Source of the DNA: Oscillospiraceae bacterium
Lineage (GTDB): Bacteria; Bacillota; Clostridia; Oscillospirales; CAG-272
Assembly: GCA_015064415.1 (NCBI GenBank)
Contig: SVSG01000005.1
Location: 1 to 64,000, forward strand
Length of the DNA stretch: 64,000 nt
Reading direction: 5' to 3'
Part shown: piece after piece, positions 50,955 through 59,650 of the stretch
Layout of the letters: each line of letters begins with the position of its first letter
How positions within the stretch are numbered: the first letter of the stretch is position 1
The notes under the pieces: generated by a model
Seen by the model: only the letters and a program-made list of their open reading frames with translations
What the model was told of the DNA's origin: nothing
Database searches by the model: none
Translations under genes and position numbers: made by a program

Positions 50955-52256
50955 TCAGTTCATTTCTTGCGGTATACGCGTGCATTTCCAAATTTCTACA
51001 CAATAGTCATCCGTCAAAAACTCTGCTGCCTTTTCGGGGTTCGAAAGCCCCTCAGCGGGAATGTCGCGCTCCTCTTTACCGTAAACCGCCACCCAATCCG
51101 CTGTATTGATAAAGACCGCCGAGGCAAGAGAGGTGCAATTTGCAAAGGCGTATTCGCCGATCCAATTCACGCATGCAGGGATCGTGATCTCACGTAATGC
51201 AACGCACTCGTAAAAAGCAGAGTCGGCAATGCTCGTTACACTGCCATCAGCAGGGATCACACTTGTTTTACACCCGGCAATCAAGGTGCGGCTTTGTGTT
51301 TCGATCAAGCAATTTCCCTCTGCGTGATATTTTGCGTTTCCGTCGGCCACCGTAATACGCTCCAACATAGCGCAGTTTGCGAAAAGACCGGGAAGTACCT
51401 CAGTCACGCTTGCCGGAATAAGGACGGAGGTCAGCGCCGTTTCAAAAAACGCCCACTCACCGATACGGCAAAGCCCCTCGGGAAATGCAATTGTTGCAAA
51501 GGACGCGCATTGGTAAAATGCATAATTGCCAATCATCTTGAGCTGACTGTCAGCTTCAAACACGACCTCCGAAAGCAACTCGCATTCGGAAAAAGCACTT
51601 TCGCAGATCAAATTGACGCTTGCGGGAATGGTGATCGTTTTGACCTTTTTACATTTTGCAAATGCGCCGCCCGCAATGATCTTTGTGTCCTTGTGGATCT
51701 CATACGCGTCCATCGATTTCGCAGTGCATTCATACAGCAAGAAATACGGATTGTCAACGCTTGCAATATAAGAACAGGCATCATACTCCGTTTTGGCAAG
51801 CTTTGTGCAACTATAAAATACATTTTCATCAATATGCCCGAGGAACCCCTTTTCAAACACCGCGTTTTCCAATGCGGTACACATATAAAAGGCGCGGGTA
51901 CGGATATCGGTCACGCTGCTTGGAATCACCACGGTGGTAATGTCTGCATGCTTGAACGCCTCCACACCGATCTCCTTCACAGGCGATCCCTGATACGTAT
52001 TTGCGATCACCACATGCTTTGCTTCCCCGTTATAGCCCTTCACCGTGGCATAGGTGCCGTCTTTTGATTTTTCATAGACCACACCCTCCGTCGGTTTTGT
52101 CAAGTCTTCGGTACCTTCCTCTTGCTGACCTTCCCCCGGTGTTTGTTCGGTGTCGGGAGCGGCGTCATTCGTATTCGGTTTTTGCGTTTCCTCGCACGCA
52201 ACAAATACCAAAAACAAGACGATCAATACGCCAAAAATACAACACAGCTTTTTCAT
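50955..52256 (-). CDS. BspA-type leucine-rich-repeat surface lipoprotein
   Basis: A 433-residue lipoprotein: signal peptide with lipobox FVAC (Cys at residue 21), an acidic Glu/Thr/Pro linker to about residue 60, then repeated LRR_5 (BspA/Treponema pallidum type) units of about 23 residues. Examples are VKEIGVEAFKHADITTVVIPSSVTDIRTRAFYMC and KMIGNYAFYQCASFATIAFPEGL. Such repeats mediate binding to host or bacterial surfaces. About nine units are visible. GGAAA precedes the ATG. It is transcribed in the same direction as the metallo-beta-lactamase lipoprotein 45 bases upstream and may be co-transcribed. Confidence 0.85.
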   Translation of the reverse strand: MKKLCCIFGVLIVLFLVFVACEETQKPNTNDAAPDTEQTPGEGQQEEGTEDLTKPTEGVVYEKSKDGTYATVKGYNGEAKHVVIANTYQGSPVKEIGVEAFKHADITTVVIPSSVTDIRTRAFYMCTALENAVFEKGFLGHIDENVFYSCTKLAKTEYDACSYIASVDNPYFLLYECTAKSMDAYEIHKDTKIIAGGAFAKCKKVKTITIPASVNLICESAFSECELLSEVVFEADSQLKMIGNYAFYQCASFATIAFPEGLCRIGEWAFFETALTSVLIPASVTEVLPGLFANCAMLERITVADGNAKYHAEGNCLIETQSRTLIAGCKTSVIPADGSVTSIADSAFYECVALREITIPACVNWIGEYAFANCTSLASAVFINTADWVAVYGKEERDIPAEGLSNPEKAAEFLTDDYCVEIWKCTRIPQEMN

Positions 52257-52301
52257 GGTGTTTTTCCTCGTTTTCTCAAAGTGCTTTAAATTCTTATACG
52301 G

Positions 52302-54638
52302 TTACTTTTTGACACGGTGATAGTTATCGTGCTCAAGCGCCTCGTCAGCGCCTGCGTTATACAGATTTTCGTAATCGGGACCCGCGGCACGCAGGTACAG
52401 CGTGGTGTTGCCGCCGCTGGAGCAATAGACATACTTCACGGAAGGAAGGTTGTACAAATGCTGATCGACGACACAGTACCAATCCATGCTTTTGAGGTAG
52501 AAGGAATGCACGCGGGAGGCGGCATGCGGCCACCAGACGGTGGTGGGCGCCACCAGCGTATAGAACAGCTTATCCACGTTCGGACCACCGTGGTGTCCGA
52601 CCGTGACCATATCTGATTGCAAAGTTTCGCCGTACATAGCACTGCACCATTTGCCCGAATAGCGGAACGCGTCGCCCGTGGAAAGGAAGGTCACGTCCTC
52701 ACCACCCGTAACGCGCAACGTCAGGCGCATGATGGAGGAAGAATCGTTGAGCGTAACGATGTTATGGGGATTCAGATCCTCGTGGGTAAACAGTGTCTCG
52801 ATCTCCATATTGGCGAAATACAAACGCTGCCCCGTATGCACGCGGACAAAGGTAAAGGGCTTGGCGCAAAGTCTTTGATAGGCCTCCATTTTAGAGTTCA
52901 TCGAGTTATCGCTGCCCGTGGTGTTATACAGCTGGCTGTTCGACGGGAAGCTGCCAAGCACGTATTCGATCTCCAAAAGTCCCGTCGCGCCGTAGCTCTG
53001 TAAGAGATGTGTGAAAACACCGTAATGATCGGCGTGGCTGTGGGTCAGGATCCATGCGGCGATCTTCACGGGATTGGAGATACTTACCGCAAGTCCGGTA
53101 TTCTTTTGGTGCAGATCCGTCAGTGCATTCCAAAGATTCGGCATTTCCGAGCCGGTGAGCGGATTGCCGCTGTCGATCATCACGAAGCGGCCGTCCTCCA
53201 GCGTAATGATGTAGCCCGTACCCGAACTGGAGGCGGGCAGTTCCACCGCAGTGATGGCAGAATCGTTTTTCTTTTGCGCCGCGGTATAGCTATCGCTCAG
53301 CAAGGAGGTCGCGGGAACAGTGGTGGCATTGATCGGAGAGGAAACGATGCGCAGCGCGGGATCGGCATTTTCGTACTCACTGCCCGCGGCGTGCTTGAAG
53401 GCATTGTAGGCAACGTAAAGCGAAATGCCCACCTTCTCGTTCACGTAGGTGGCAAAAAGACTGTCCTCGATCTCATTTTCCTCGGTTTGACGGTACCCTG
53501 CATTCTCCAGCAGCGCGCAATAGCTCTCAAACGCGGCGGCGTTCACGTTGTCACCGAGATACAGATACTCCAGCGAATCGTCCGCCACGTCCACGGTATT
53601 GTAAAGCGTAAGTCCCTCGGGCTTCGGGAAGTCAAGCTTCCATTTTTCATTGGCTTTGCCCGTGATCTTCAGGGACTTTGGCATCTGAATGGAAACGTTC
53701 CCCGCCTCGTCAGTCACGAGAGATTCGTACAGATAATCCTGAAATGCCTCGGCGGCAAGCATCAATCCCACAACGTTCCATGCAATGACGGCAACGTTGC
53801 CATCCTTGACAAAGACGCCGTATTCATTTGGGGAAAGCTCGGTCAGGGCTTGCTGAGAGACGGGGCGTTGTGTAATGCCCACGACCAACTCCTTTTCCCC
53901 GATCGCGGCGCTGTCATCCATAACGGTAAGCGCCTTTTTCTTCAGGGAAAACTGCTTGAGCATCTTTTCTCCGATCGCCTCTGTGGCATCAAAGGCGTAA
54001 TCGTTGAAGGTCATGGAGCCCGGAGCGCTTCCTGCATCATATTCCGAGGTGCCGTCGGTGTCCAGCATATCGTCATACACCAAAGAATAATAAATACCGG
54101 CACTGTCTGCCAGTGTCACCATCTCCATTTTCTCGGCCATGACCTCCTCGTGCACCGTGACGGTCTTGGAGGAGCCGTTCCCCGTCAGATAATTCTCCTT
54201 GAAATAGCTAACGGCCTGCAGGGTAAGAAGGGGCGTTGTGCCCACGATCACAATTTTGTTGTTGATGACCTGAACGGTGTATCCGTTCCCCTCAATAGAG
54301 GCGTGCGCTTCCACGCTTTCCGCGCGAGAGGTAAGCCCCACCAAAATTTCAGGGGAAGCCGCATTGCTTCTGGTCTTGCTTTCCGAAAAAGCGCGCAGAT
54401 TGAGCCCCGTCGCGGTATTGATCGCCGAGGCAAGATCGCTCATCGCGCCTTGAAAGGTTCTGGAGTAAGCACCCTCTTTTTTGGTGTCGGGATAGACGAG
54501 TGAATATTCGGTCAGATCCACATCGACCTTTTTGCCGCTCAACGAGACCTCCCCGCCCTCGCTACACGAGGCAAAGAGGACGAGTGTTGCAAAAAGCAGG
54601 CAAACGGCAAGAATCAAGCTTAGAATTTTACAGTTCAT
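52302..54638 (-). CDS. metallo-beta-lactamase-fold lipoprotein
   Basis: A 778-residue lipoprotein (lipobox LFASC, Cys at residue 25 or so). The N-terminal 340 residues lack a recognised motif. They include two repeats of the type found next to glycosidase N-terminal domains (ASPEILVGLTSR and EKELVVGITQRP). The C-terminal half holds a metallo-hydrolase domain with the zinc motif ILTHSHADHYGVF near residue 550, a downstream FLSTGDAF and VGHHGG near residues 670-695, resembling the ComEC-type beta-lactamase domain. It probably acts outside the membrane as a phosphodiesterase or related hydrolase; the substrate is unknown. ATG 54638 is preceded by GGGGAGG. Confidence 0.82.
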   Translation of the reverse strand: MNCKILSLILAVCLLFATLVLFASCSEGGEVSLSGKKVDVDLTEYSLVYPDTKKEGAYSRTFQGAMSDLASAINTATGLNLRAFSESKTRSNAASPEILVGLTSRAESVEAHASIEGNGYTVQVINNKIVIVGTTPLLTLQAVSYFKENYLTGNGSSKTVTVHEEVMAEKMEMVTLADSAGIYYSLVYDDMLDTDGTSEYDAGSAPGSMTFNDYAFDATEAIGEKMLKQFSLKKKALTVMDDSAAIGEKELVVGITQRPVSQQALTELSPNEYGVFVKDGNVAVIAWNVVGLMLAAEAFQDYLYESLVTDEAGNVSIQMPKSLKITGKANEKWKLDFPKPEGLTLYNTVDVADDSLEYLYLGDNVNAAAFESYCALLENAGYRQTEENEIEDSLFATYVNEKVGISLYVAYNAFKHAAGSEYENADPALRIVSSPINATTVPATSLLSDSYTAAQKKNDSAITAVELPASSSGTGYIITLEDGRFVMIDSGNPLTGSEMPNLWNALTDLHQKNTGLAVSISNPVKIAAWILTHSHADHYGVFTHLLQSYGATGLLEIEYVLGSFPSNSQLYNTTGSDNSMNSKMEAYQRLCAKPFTFVRVHTGQRLYFANMEIETLFTHEDLNPHNIVTLNDSSSIMRLTLRVTGGEDVTFLSTGDAFRYSGKWCSAMYGETLQSDMVTVGHHGGPNVDKLFYTLVAPTTVWWPHAASRVHSFYLKSMDWYCVVDQHLYNLPSVKYVYCSSGGNTTLYLRAAGPDYENLYNAGADEALEHDNYHRVKK

Positions 54639-54657
54639 ATGTAATCCTCCCCTTATG

Positions 54658-56793
54658 TCACGGTGAAAAATCAAACACGGCGTTGCCGTCCTTCTCCAAG
54701 CGCAAATAGGCGTCGAAGGCCTTGCCCGATTTGCGGGAGATGAAATTCTTGATCTTGGCGGTGCGCCCCGTTTCCAAAAGAAGCTTTGCGTTCGAAACGG
54801 AAATGGCGCGATTGCAGATGAACAGATTCAAACGGAATTTGCACCCCTCGCGGTAGCCCTTGCAACCGTAGCTGAACTTGCCGCGCACGACCTCCTTGCC
54901 GCAAAGCGGGCATTTGCCCACAACGTCACCGTAGAGCCCGATATCCTTGTCCTCCTCGATCGGGGCCGCCTGTTGCTCGAAAACGGCGCGCACCTCGGCG
55001 GCGGCCAGTGCCACGCTCTCCTCTACGCTCATCTGTCCGCGGAACACGCGCTTCAGCGCGCGGCCAAGCTCGCTTGTGCGGTGCTTATCCATGCGGATCT
55101 CCAAATGATCCAACGACTCGATCAGATATTCCCCGCCCGGCAGGATGGTATACACATCCTTATTGAGCGCGATATACTGACTTTTTCTTGCATTGTCAAT
55201 AATGCCCGTGCGCGTGGCCTCGGTGCCAAGCTCCAGGCCCTCCAGCACGGCGCGGTATTCCTCGGTATCGTCCGCGTTCTCCTCGTCCTCGGCGTGCTCT
55301 GCCTGCTCGGCGGCGGCCTTTTCCTCGCGGAAGGGATTTTTGAGGTAGTTGTTCAGCGTTTCAATGGTATAATGCTTCGGGGGCGAGGTCTCCTTTTCCA
55401 CGGGAGCGAAGGCGATCTCCACCTTATCCCCTTTTTCCAGCTTGGGCAGCATCTTGTCCTTTTGCGTGGCATCATCATACTTCATCCAGCCGCGCTCCAC
55501 AATAACAAGCCCCTTGAGGGTAAATTCTTCAAAATCTCCCACCTTGATGGTGATCTCGGTGCGCTCCGCCACACACGGCTCGGCGCAAAAGACTGCCACA
55601 AAGCGGCGAAAAACGGTGGCGTAAACCAGATTTTCGCGGTCGGAAAGATCACCCTTTCCGGGGATCTTATAGGTCGGGGTTAGCGCCGAGTGCGACTCGA
55701 TCTTGCTGTCATCGAAGATCTTGGGGCTATCCTTGAATTTTACGGGATAGCCGATCTTCTGGATCTGGGCAAGGATCTTTTTCATCTTATCCTTCTCGGC
55801 GGTGGCAAGATATTCGGAGTTGGTACGCGGATAGGTCAGATACCCCTTTTCGTAAAGCCCCTGAATGATCTCCAAGCTGTCGCTCATCGACATTTTATGC
55901 TTTTTGCCAAGCAGATTTTGCAGTTTGGAAAGCGAAAAAAGCTTACCGGGTGCAAGATTGTCCTTTTTGCGCTTGACGTTGGTGACAACGGCGCCTGCGG
56001 CGTTGTAGGCGGCGCAAAGCGCCTCTGCCTTTTCTTTTTCCTTTTGATCGAACTTTTTCTTGGAGGTCAGCTCCACCTTCTCGCCGTTTGTTTCCGCATT
56101 GCTGACAATGGCAAGATATTTTCCCGGCACAAAATGGCGGATCGCCATGTCGCGCTCATAAATGGCGCGTACGATGGGGATGATCACGCGCCCCACCCGC
56201 AACAGCGTCCCGCACTTCAACGTGGCGTAGCGGGTCAGATTGACGCCGTAAAGCCAGTCGACGTAGGTGCGCGCATAGCCCTCGCCGGCGAGGTTTTCAT
56301 ATTCCGCCTCGTCCTTCATGTCCGCGAGCGCCGCCGCCACCGTTTCGGGGGTCTGATCGGGCAACCACAGGCGCTTCAAGACCTTCTTAGAGGTAAGCGC
56401 GTGACGGATGCAAAGCCGCACGATGATCTCTCCCTCGCGATCCGCGTCCCCCGCGTTCACGATGGTGTCCACGTCGGGGCGGTTGCACAAATATTTGATA
56501 GTCTCAAACTGCTTTTTCACACCCGCATCCACACCCTTTTTGTCGCTCGTACGCCGCAGCTCGAAGCGGAACTCCTCGGGAATGCAGGGCAGGTTTTCCA
56601 TGCACCAATGCCCGTTTGCAGAGGCGGGCGCGGGAGAATACGCCTCGATATCCGCAAGAGAAAACAGATGCCCGAAGGCCCACGTAATAAAATAGCCGCA
56701 CCCCTCCAGATAACCGTCGCGCCGCTGCATCTGCCCGATGCCCGCCGCGATGTTGCGCGCCAGACTTGGCTTTTCCGCAATGATCAGAACCAT
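54658..56793 (-). CDS. topB: DNA topoisomerase III
   Basis: A 711-residue type IA topoisomerase. The TOPRIM domain is at the N-terminus (VLIIAEKPSLARNIA, then NAGDADREGEIIVR near residue 120 with the metal-binding DxD). The active-site Tyr is in KGYLTYPRTNSEYL near residue 320. A C-terminal Cys-containing finger (CPLCGKEVVRGKFSYGCKGYREGC) and a final TopB-type domain follow. It decatenates and relaxes single-stranded-region DNA. AAAGGAGGTG precedes the ATG. The plain chromosomal setting gives no sign of a plasmid or ICE, where topB is often found. Confidence 0.93.
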   Translation of the reverse strand: MVLIIAEKPSLARNIAAGIGQMQRRDGYLEGCGYFITWAFGHLFSLADIEAYSPAPASANGHWCMENLPCIPEEFRFELRRTSDKKGVDAGVKKQFETIKYLCNRPDVDTIVNAGDADREGEIIVRLCIRHALTSKKVLKRLWLPDQTPETVAAALADMKDEAEYENLAGEGYARTYVDWLYGVNLTRYATLKCGTLLRVGRVIIPIVRAIYERDMAIRHFVPGKYLAIVSNAETNGEKVELTSKKKFDQKEKEKAEALCAAYNAAGAVVTNVKRKKDNLAPGKLFSLSKLQNLLGKKHKMSMSDSLEIIQGLYEKGYLTYPRTNSEYLATAEKDKMKKILAQIQKIGYPVKFKDSPKIFDDSKIESHSALTPTYKIPGKGDLSDRENLVYATVFRRFVAVFCAEPCVAERTEITIKVGDFEEFTLKGLVIVERGWMKYDDATQKDKMLPKLEKGDKVEIAFAPVEKETSPPKHYTIETLNNYLKNPFREEKAAAEQAEHAEDEENADDTEEYRAVLEGLELGTEATRTGIIDNARKSQYIALNKDVYTILPGGEYLIESLDHLEIRMDKHRTSELGRALKRVFRGQMSVEESVALAAAEVRAVFEQQAAPIEEDKDIGLYGDVVGKCPLCGKEVVRGKFSYGCKGYREGCKFRLNLFICNRAISVSNAKLLLETGRTAKIKNFISRKSGKAFDAYLRLEKDGNAVFDFSP

Positions 56794-56822
56794 ATCCTCA
56801 CCTCCTTTTACACAATCAATTT

Positions 56823-56851
56823 ATTGTACCATATTTTTGCCGCAAAGTCAA
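56823..56851 (-). promoter_or_regulatory. topB promoter
   Basis: Minus-strand TTGACT (56851-56846) and TACAAT (56828-56823), spacer 17 bases; divergent from the phospholipid operon promoter. Confidence 0.75.
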
Positions 56852-56889
56852 TTCACGCAAGATATATTTCCCATTTACCGCGACACGTC

Positions 56890-56918
56890 TTGACAAAAAG
56901 GCATTATCTTGTTATAAT
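56890..56918 (+). promoter_or_regulatory. promoter of the flippase-like/pssA/psd operon
   Basis: A consensus TTGACA (56890-56895) and TATAAT (56913-56918) with a 17-base spacer. Confidence 0.85.
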
Positions 56919-56981
56919 AAATTAGTTAGTGTATGCAAAATACTTTTTTAAAAACATACAAGGAGAATTTTTCTTCCCTTC

Positions 56982-58106
56982 ATGAAAAAATCACATAAAA
57001 AACAACTTTTAAACATCGCGTTCGTGGTGCTTCTGGCAGGGCTTACCTTCCTCATGCTGTTTTTGAGCAGCGATGAGTTGAATATGGAAAGTCTCACGTC
57101 CTTCTTTGCAGATTGCAATCTGTGGCTGATCGCGGCCGCCGTCGGCTGTATGCTGCTTTACATTGTAATGGAGGCGGCCAGCTTGCATATCATCCTGTAC
57201 CGCTTCGGGCATCGGCCTCGGCTTTCCGCTTCGCTTGCCTATTCTGCCTCCGACGTCTATTATTCCGCCATCACCCCTTCGGCCACGGGCGGCCAGCCCG
57301 CCTCCGCCTTTTACATGATCCGTGACGGCGTTTCGGGCGGAACGGCTTGCTTTGCGCTGGTCTTTAATCTTCTGGCCTACACCGCATCTCTTCTCACGAT
57401 CGGCACGGTGGTGCTGGCACTCAACTTCCCGCTCTTCCTTTCCTTTTCGATCTGGGTCAAGCTTTTCATCATTGCGGGCTTTGTGGCCCAGCTCTCGCTT
57501 TTGTTCCTTTTCATTGCCTGCATCCGTCACCCCGGTGCCGTGCTGCGTCTCGGCAATTTCCTGATCACCGTTCTTGTGCGCATCCGCATCATCCGCAAGG
57601 AGGAAAAATGGCGCGGCAAGCTGGACAGAATGGTGAAAAAATACCGTGGCTGCTACGAATGCTTCCAGCACCAACGCGGGCTTTTCTGGCAGGTGTTCCT
57701 TTGCAATGTTCTGCAACGCGCCTCATTGATCTTTGTTTCCGCGCTTGTGTGCTTTTCGGCCACCGACTGCTCCCTTTGGGATATGTTCGTCATGCAGACC
57801 TTTGCCATGATCGGCTACAACTCCATTCCTCTGCCCGGCGGCTCGGGGGCGTATGAATTTTTGTATATCAACATTTACGAAAAGGCATTTGGCTCCGATT
57901 TTATTCTGATCGCCATGATGGTCACACGTGTGATCTCCTACTATCTCTCCATGCTGCTAAGCGGTCTTTACACCGCGCTGTATCACGTCCTTGCGCCCAA
58001 TCGCCGCAAGGAGGCAGCATCCCCCGCAGATACACAAGCCCCTGCCGCTGTCGCGCAGGAAGTAACGTCAACAGAAACGGAAGGTGACTCCAATGAAAAA
58101 GCGTAA
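56982..58106 (+). CDS. flippase-like membrane protein (LPG synthase transmembrane/YbhN family)
   Basis: A 374-residue protein with about eight membrane segments and the family's signature stretches: YSASDVYYSAITPSATGGQPASAFYMIRDG near residue 88, and FAMIGYNSIPLPGGSGAYEFLY near residue 275. This is the transmembrane domain of lysyl-phosphatidylglycerol synthases (MprF flippase part) without the aminoacyl-transferase domain. A Pro/Ala/Glu-rich tail follows. It overlaps pssA by 14 bases, so a role in moving or handling phosphatidylserine or phosphatidylethanolamine is suggested by context. The start is ATG after ACAAGGAG, with a longer than usual spacing. Confidence 0.85.
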   Translation: MKKSHKKQLLNIAFVVLLAGLTFLMLFLSSDELNMESLTSFFADCNLWLIAAAVGCMLLYIVMEAASLHIILYRFGHRPRLSASLAYSASDVYYSAITPSATGGQPASAFYMIRDGVSGGTACFALVFNLLAYTASLLTIGTVVLALNFPLFLSFSIWVKLFIIAGFVAQLSLLFLFIACIRHPGAVLRLGNFLITVLVRIRIIRKEEKWRGKLDRMVKKYRGCYECFQHQRGLFWQVFLCNVLQRASLIFVSALVCFSATDCSLWDMFVMQTFAMIGYNSIPLPGGSGAYEFLYINIYEKAFGSDFILIAMMVTRVISYYLSMLLSGLYTALYHVLAPNRRKEAASPADTQAPAAVAQEVTSTETEGDSNEKA

Positions 58107-58761
58107 TCCCTTTATCGGATTTTATCATTACGGCGTTATTCTGACTTATCTTTCCCTTGCCTCTGCCATCGTCGGCATCTGCTTTTCCGTGGGAGGAAAC
58201 AGAGCGGCTTATCCCGAAATCGGCGTGATCTGTCTTTTGATCTCCGGCATTTGCGACGCATTTGACGGTGCCGTGGCTCGCACGCGCAAAAACAGAACGC
58301 GCGAGGACCGCATGTTCGGCGAGCGCATCGACTCGCTCGCGGACCTCATTGCCTTTGGCGTGGCCCCCGCCATGATCGGCTTCGGCATGCAGATCAACCG
58401 CTGGTTCTACATTCCCGTTTACGTCATTTTCGTGCTTTGCGGCCTTATCCGTCTTGCCTACTTTGACGTGACCGAGCAGATCCGTACCGAGGATCCCAAC
58501 TGCGGCAAGCGCACCTACTACGAGGGCATGCCCATCACCAACGTGGCCTTTTTCCTGCCCATCTTCTTCCTTGTGGCCACCCTGTTCGATCCTTATTCCT
58601 TCGGCCGCACCGCCGTGATGCTTGGCGGCTATCTGCTGATGGCGGTTCTCTTTATTCTCCGCTTTAAAACGCCCAAGCCCGGCATCAAGGGCATCCTTGC
58701 CCTGATCGGTATTCTGACCGTCATTCTGGCAGCGCTTGTCGCGCTTCACGTCGTGTTATGA
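58093..58761 (+). CDS. pssA: CDP-diacylglycerol-serine O-phosphatidyltransferase
   Basis: A 222-residue membrane enzyme of the CDP-alcohol phosphatidyltransferase family. The catalytic motif runs from CDAFDGAVAR near residue 57 to FGERIDSLADLIAFG, with the four Asp of DGxxAR...GxxxDxxxD present. The gap between AR and G is 12 residues rather than the classical 8, as in the clostridial subgroup. It makes phosphatidylserine from CDP-diacylglycerol and serine. Start 58093 follows AAGGTGA; a GTG three codons earlier is less likely. Its end overlaps psd by 4 bases. Confidence 0.92.
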   Translation: MKKRNPFIGFYHYGVILTYLSLASAIVGICFSVGGNRAAYPEIGVICLLISGICDAFDGAVARTRKNRTREDRMFGERIDSLADLIAFGVAPAMIGFGMQINRWFYIPVYVIFVLCGLIRLAYFDVTEQIRTEDPNCGKRTYYEGMPITNVAFFLPIFFLVATLFDPYSFGRTAVMLGGYLLMAVLFILRFKTPKPGIKGILALIGILTVILAALVALHVVL

Positions 58762-59606
58762 GAAAGGTGATCGCCAAGGAAGCGCTACAACCGGGTAAGT
58801 TCCTGCGCTTGTGCTACCGCTCCCGTCTCGGCAAGCCGCTTTTGTGGCTTTCCACCCGCCGCTTTGTTTCCAAAATTGCCGGATGCTATCTGGACAGCCG
58901 CCTCTCGCGCGGTATGATCAAGGGCTACGCCAAGCGCAACAACATTGACCTTTCGCAGTACGAAGAAGGGCCCTTCCCCTCCTTCAACGCGTTTTTTACG
59001 CGCCGCATCCGCCCTGAGCTGCGCCCCTTTTGTGCTGATCCCTGCGCCTTCCCCTCCCCTTGCGACAGCAAGCTTTCCGTTTACCGCATCGACGGGGACT
59101 GCCGCTTTGAGATCAAGGGCTTCACCTACACCGCACAAACGCTTTTGAAAAACGAGGAGCTTGCCGCACGCTATGCGGGCGGACTTTGCCTTGTATTCCG
59201 CCTTTGCGTGGACGATTACCACCGCTACCATTACCCCGACAACTGCACGCACGGCGCGCCCGTATTTCTCAAGGGTCGCCTGCATACAGTGCAGCCCATC
59301 GCACTTGAAAATCGCCGCGTATTCACGGAAAACTGCCGCGAATACACCGTGCTTCACACGGAAAATTTCGGGGATATCACGCAGGTGGAGGTCGGGGCCT
59401 TGATGGTTGGCCGTATCGTCAACAATCACAAGGACGGCGCCCACAAGCGCGGCGAGGAAAAGGGCCGGTTTGAATTCGGTGGCTCAACCATCGTGCTCCT
59501 CGTGGAAAAGGACCGCGTATGCTTGGATGAAGAATTTTTCCAAAACACCGAAAACGGCAACGAGACCGTTGTTCGCTGCGGCGAGCGGATCGGTTGCAAG
59601 CTTTGA
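58758..59606 (+). CDS. psd: phosphatidylserine decarboxylase proenzyme
   Basis: A 282-residue proenzyme. FPSFNAFFTRRIRPELRPF near residue 73, CDSKLSVYRI near residue 104, DYHRYHYPDNC near residue 153 and the self-cleavage site FEFGGSTIVLL near residue 240 are all family features. Cleavage before the Ser of GGST (GGST replaces the commoner LGST) gives the pyruvoyl cofactor. It converts phosphatidylserine to phosphatidylethanolamine at the membrane, the step after PssA. It overlaps pssA (ATGA) and ends the operon. Confidence 0.95.
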   Translation: MRKVIAKEALQPGKFLRLCYRSRLGKPLLWLSTRRFVSKIAGCYLDSRLSRGMIKGYAKRNNIDLSQYEEGPFPSFNAFFTRRIRPELRPFCADPCAFPSPCDSKLSVYRIDGDCRFEIKGFTYTAQTLLKNEELAARYAGGLCLVFRLCVDDYHRYHYPDNCTHGAPVFLKGRLHTVQPIALENRRVFTENCREYTVLHTENFGDITQVEVGALMVGRIVNNHKDGAHKRGEEKGRFEFGGSTIVLLVEKDRVCLDEEFFQNTENGNETVVRCGERIGCKL

Positions 59607-59611
59607 AATAA

Positions 59612-59649
59612 CAAAAGAAGTGCTTGGCAAATGCCAAGCACTTCTTTTG
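59612..59649. terminator. bidirectional terminator between psd and the DUF1385 gene
   Basis: A perfect 18-bp inverted repeat, CAAAAGAAGTGCTTGGCA and its complement, with T/A runs on both sides, between convergent genes. Confidence 0.9.
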
Positions 59650-59650
59650 T

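Noticed and set aside
53007..54503. 498-codon plus-strand ORF inside the metallo-hydrolase gene
   Set aside because: Antisense shadow of the minus-strand lipoprotein gene, without a ribosome binding site or family motif.
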